From assembly GCA_031258475.1 (NCBI GenBank), contig JAIRMS010000058.1, forward strand, positions 1 through 6,633: a stretch of 6,633 nt of DNA. Direction: 5' to 3'. This DNA is from Holosporaceae bacterium (GTDB lineage Bacteria; Pseudomonadota; Alphaproteobacteria; UBA3830). A model generated the notes under the pieces. It searched no databases. It worked only from the letters and a program-made list of their open reading frames with translations, and was not told the origin of the DNA. This document shows, piece after piece, positions 6,254-6,633 of the stretch (position 1 is the first letter of the stretch; every line of letters begins with the position of its first letter). The position numbers and the translations under genes were made by a program.

Positions 6254-6284
6254 TTGCCAGAAGCACTTAAGAGCTATATATAAT
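6254..6284 (+). promoter_or_regulatory. Duplicated promoter-like leader
   Basis: TTGCCA (6254-6259) is followed 17 bases on by TATATA (6277-6282) or 19 bases on by TATAAT (6279-6284). It aligns with the leader at 5279-5306, including the preceding AACAA..GGG..TTGC stretch and the following AT-rich ..ATGxATATA.. stretch, so the leader was copied together with the gene start. Confidence 0.4.
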
Positions 6285-6317
6285 GCATATATTGGATAAG
6301 AAATATAAGAAAAAAAC

Positions 6318-6467
6318 ATGTCCAGAATAATAATGCTTTGTTGCGGTTGTCTTTTGGTGGATAGCTGTGTTGGGGGAATACGGTTTCTCGGTCTTCCCAG
6401 GAGTCTAAATCGGCTTCAAAAAAAAGACCCAGACAATTGGTCCTGCAAAATACCAATGACTATCTAA
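6318..6467 (+). pseudogene. Decayed paralogue of the Cys-rich N-terminus protein
   Basis: The open frame encodes 49 residues starting MSRIIMLCCGCLLVDSCVGG, whose LCCxCxLxDSCVG core matches residues 14-26 of the 181-residue protein at 5333. At nucleotide level the matched codons differ largely at silent positions (Ser TCC against AGC, Cys TGC against TGT, Gly GGA against GGG), which points to past selection on the protein. Upstream, the equivalent of the GGAGG site is reduced to GGA by a 3-base loss and the equivalent ATG reads ATA, with a one-base shift in frame. Similarity fades after about 25 residues and the frame stops early. Most likely a remnant, cut short before or by the adjoining IS; a functional 49-residue Cys-rich peptide starting at 6318 cannot be excluded. 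Confidence 0.55.
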
Positions 6468-6535
6468 AGAAATTTAATTTTGGGTAATTCATAAAAAAAC
6501 CAAAAATGTGTATTGTTTATGTTGTTACGTGGGAT

Positions 6536-6561
6536 GGGTTAACACCCTCGCCTTTAGGCGA
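6536..6561 (+). repeat. Paired hairpins, candidate IS200/IS605 left end
   Basis: Two adjacent small stems: GGGT-TAAC-ACCC (6536-6547) and TCGCC-TTTA-GGCGA (6548-6561). They end 21 bases before the transposase ATG. IS200/IS605 elements lack inverted terminal repeats and instead carry such subterminal hairpins recognised by TnpA as single strands. The exact element boundary and cleavage site cannot be placed by eye. Confidence 0.5.
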
Positions 6562-6582
6562 ACACTTTAGTATTATATGTTC

Positions 6583-6633
6583 ATGAATTATAGAAGAGGT
6601 AGCCACAGTCTATACGATCTAAAATATCACATA
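6583..6633 (+). CDS. tnpA: IS200/IS605-family transposase TnpA, N-terminus (runs off the window)
   Basis: The last 17 codons read MNYRRGSHSLYDLKYHI and continue past the right edge. This matches the start of Y1 (HUH) transposases of the IS200 type, which typically read '..HSVY.L.YHIVW..KYR', with the conserved strand just before the HUH motif. Known role: single-strand 'peel and paste' transposition through a catalytic tyrosine; neither the HUH motif nor the tyrosine is inside the window. An in-frame ATG at 6577 is an alternative start (an in-frame TAG at 6568-6570 bounds it). No clear ribosome binding site is visible. The YHI rather than YFFT wording argues for IS200 rather than a REP-associated (RAYT) relative. 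Confidence 0.72.
   Translation, partial: MNYRRGSHSLYDLKYHI

Larger units (their letters stand above)
5879..6317. other. Repeat-rich intergenic region
   Basis: No convincing gene lies here. It contains three copies of a dispersed palindromic-type repeat (5937-6086), a short inverted repeat (6174-6199), and the duplicated leader of the second Cys-rich copy from about 6220 onward. The one longer open frame (5907-6113) is just translated repeat DNA. Confidence 0.6.

Noticed and set aside
6171..6299. 42-codon plus-strand frame starting ATGAGGCAAG
   Set aside because: It overlaps the inverted repeat and the duplicated leader with its promoter-like hexamers, lacks a ribosome binding site, and matches nothing known.

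Overview
The window looks like a fragment of an AT-rich alphaproteobacterial genome, probably from an intracellular or endosymbiont-type lineage (Rickettsiales or Holosporales-like). That placement is inference. It rests on the close resemblance of the head genes to the alphaproteobacterial HK97/gene-transfer-agent (GTA) type, on dispersed palindromic repeats of the 'CGTCATTGCGAGGAGC...' class, and on the start of an IS200/IS605-like transposase. No rRNA, tRNA or host housekeeping gene is present to fix the taxon.

Layout: (1) 1-556 is a left flank with no convincing gene. It holds a small hairpin and an unusually long open stretch without a good start. (2) 557-5245 is a tightly packed, plus-strand HK97-type head and head-tail-joining module: portal, prohead protease, major capsid protein, phiE125 gp8/HK97 gp6-like connector, head-tail adaptor, DUF3168-like tail-completion protein, a 32-residue micro-ORF, and a 169-residue conserved phage protein. 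Start and stop codons mostly overlap or are separated by a few bases, and every frame is open, so the block behaves as one operon. The large terminase expected before the portal is absent from the 556 bp upstream. No tape measure, baseplate, fibre, lysis or integrase gene follows, so this is an orphan or fragmented head module, or one of several scattered GTA-like blocks.

(3) 5246-6500 is a different kind of DNA. A 181-residue protein of unknown function, with a Cys-rich hydrophobic N-terminus, has its own promoter-like leader. About 1 kb downstream the leader and the Cys-rich N-terminus recur in a diverged, decayed copy that has lost most of its ribosome-binding site and the equivalent ATG. 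Between the copies lie three copies of a ~35-bp dispersed repeat, two of them facing each other as a long imperfect hairpin. (4) 6536-6633 holds two adjacent small hairpins followed by the first codons of an IS200/IS605-family TnpA that runs off the right edge.

How the parts work together: portal, protease and capsid build the procapsid; the connector, adaptor and DUF3168-like protein would close the head-tail interface. The downstream half reads as accessory DNA shaped by duplication, repeat insertion and IS insertion. The most novel-looking signal is the duplicated leader plus LCCxCxLxDSCVG N-terminus, which suggests a dispersed paralogous family not recognised here.
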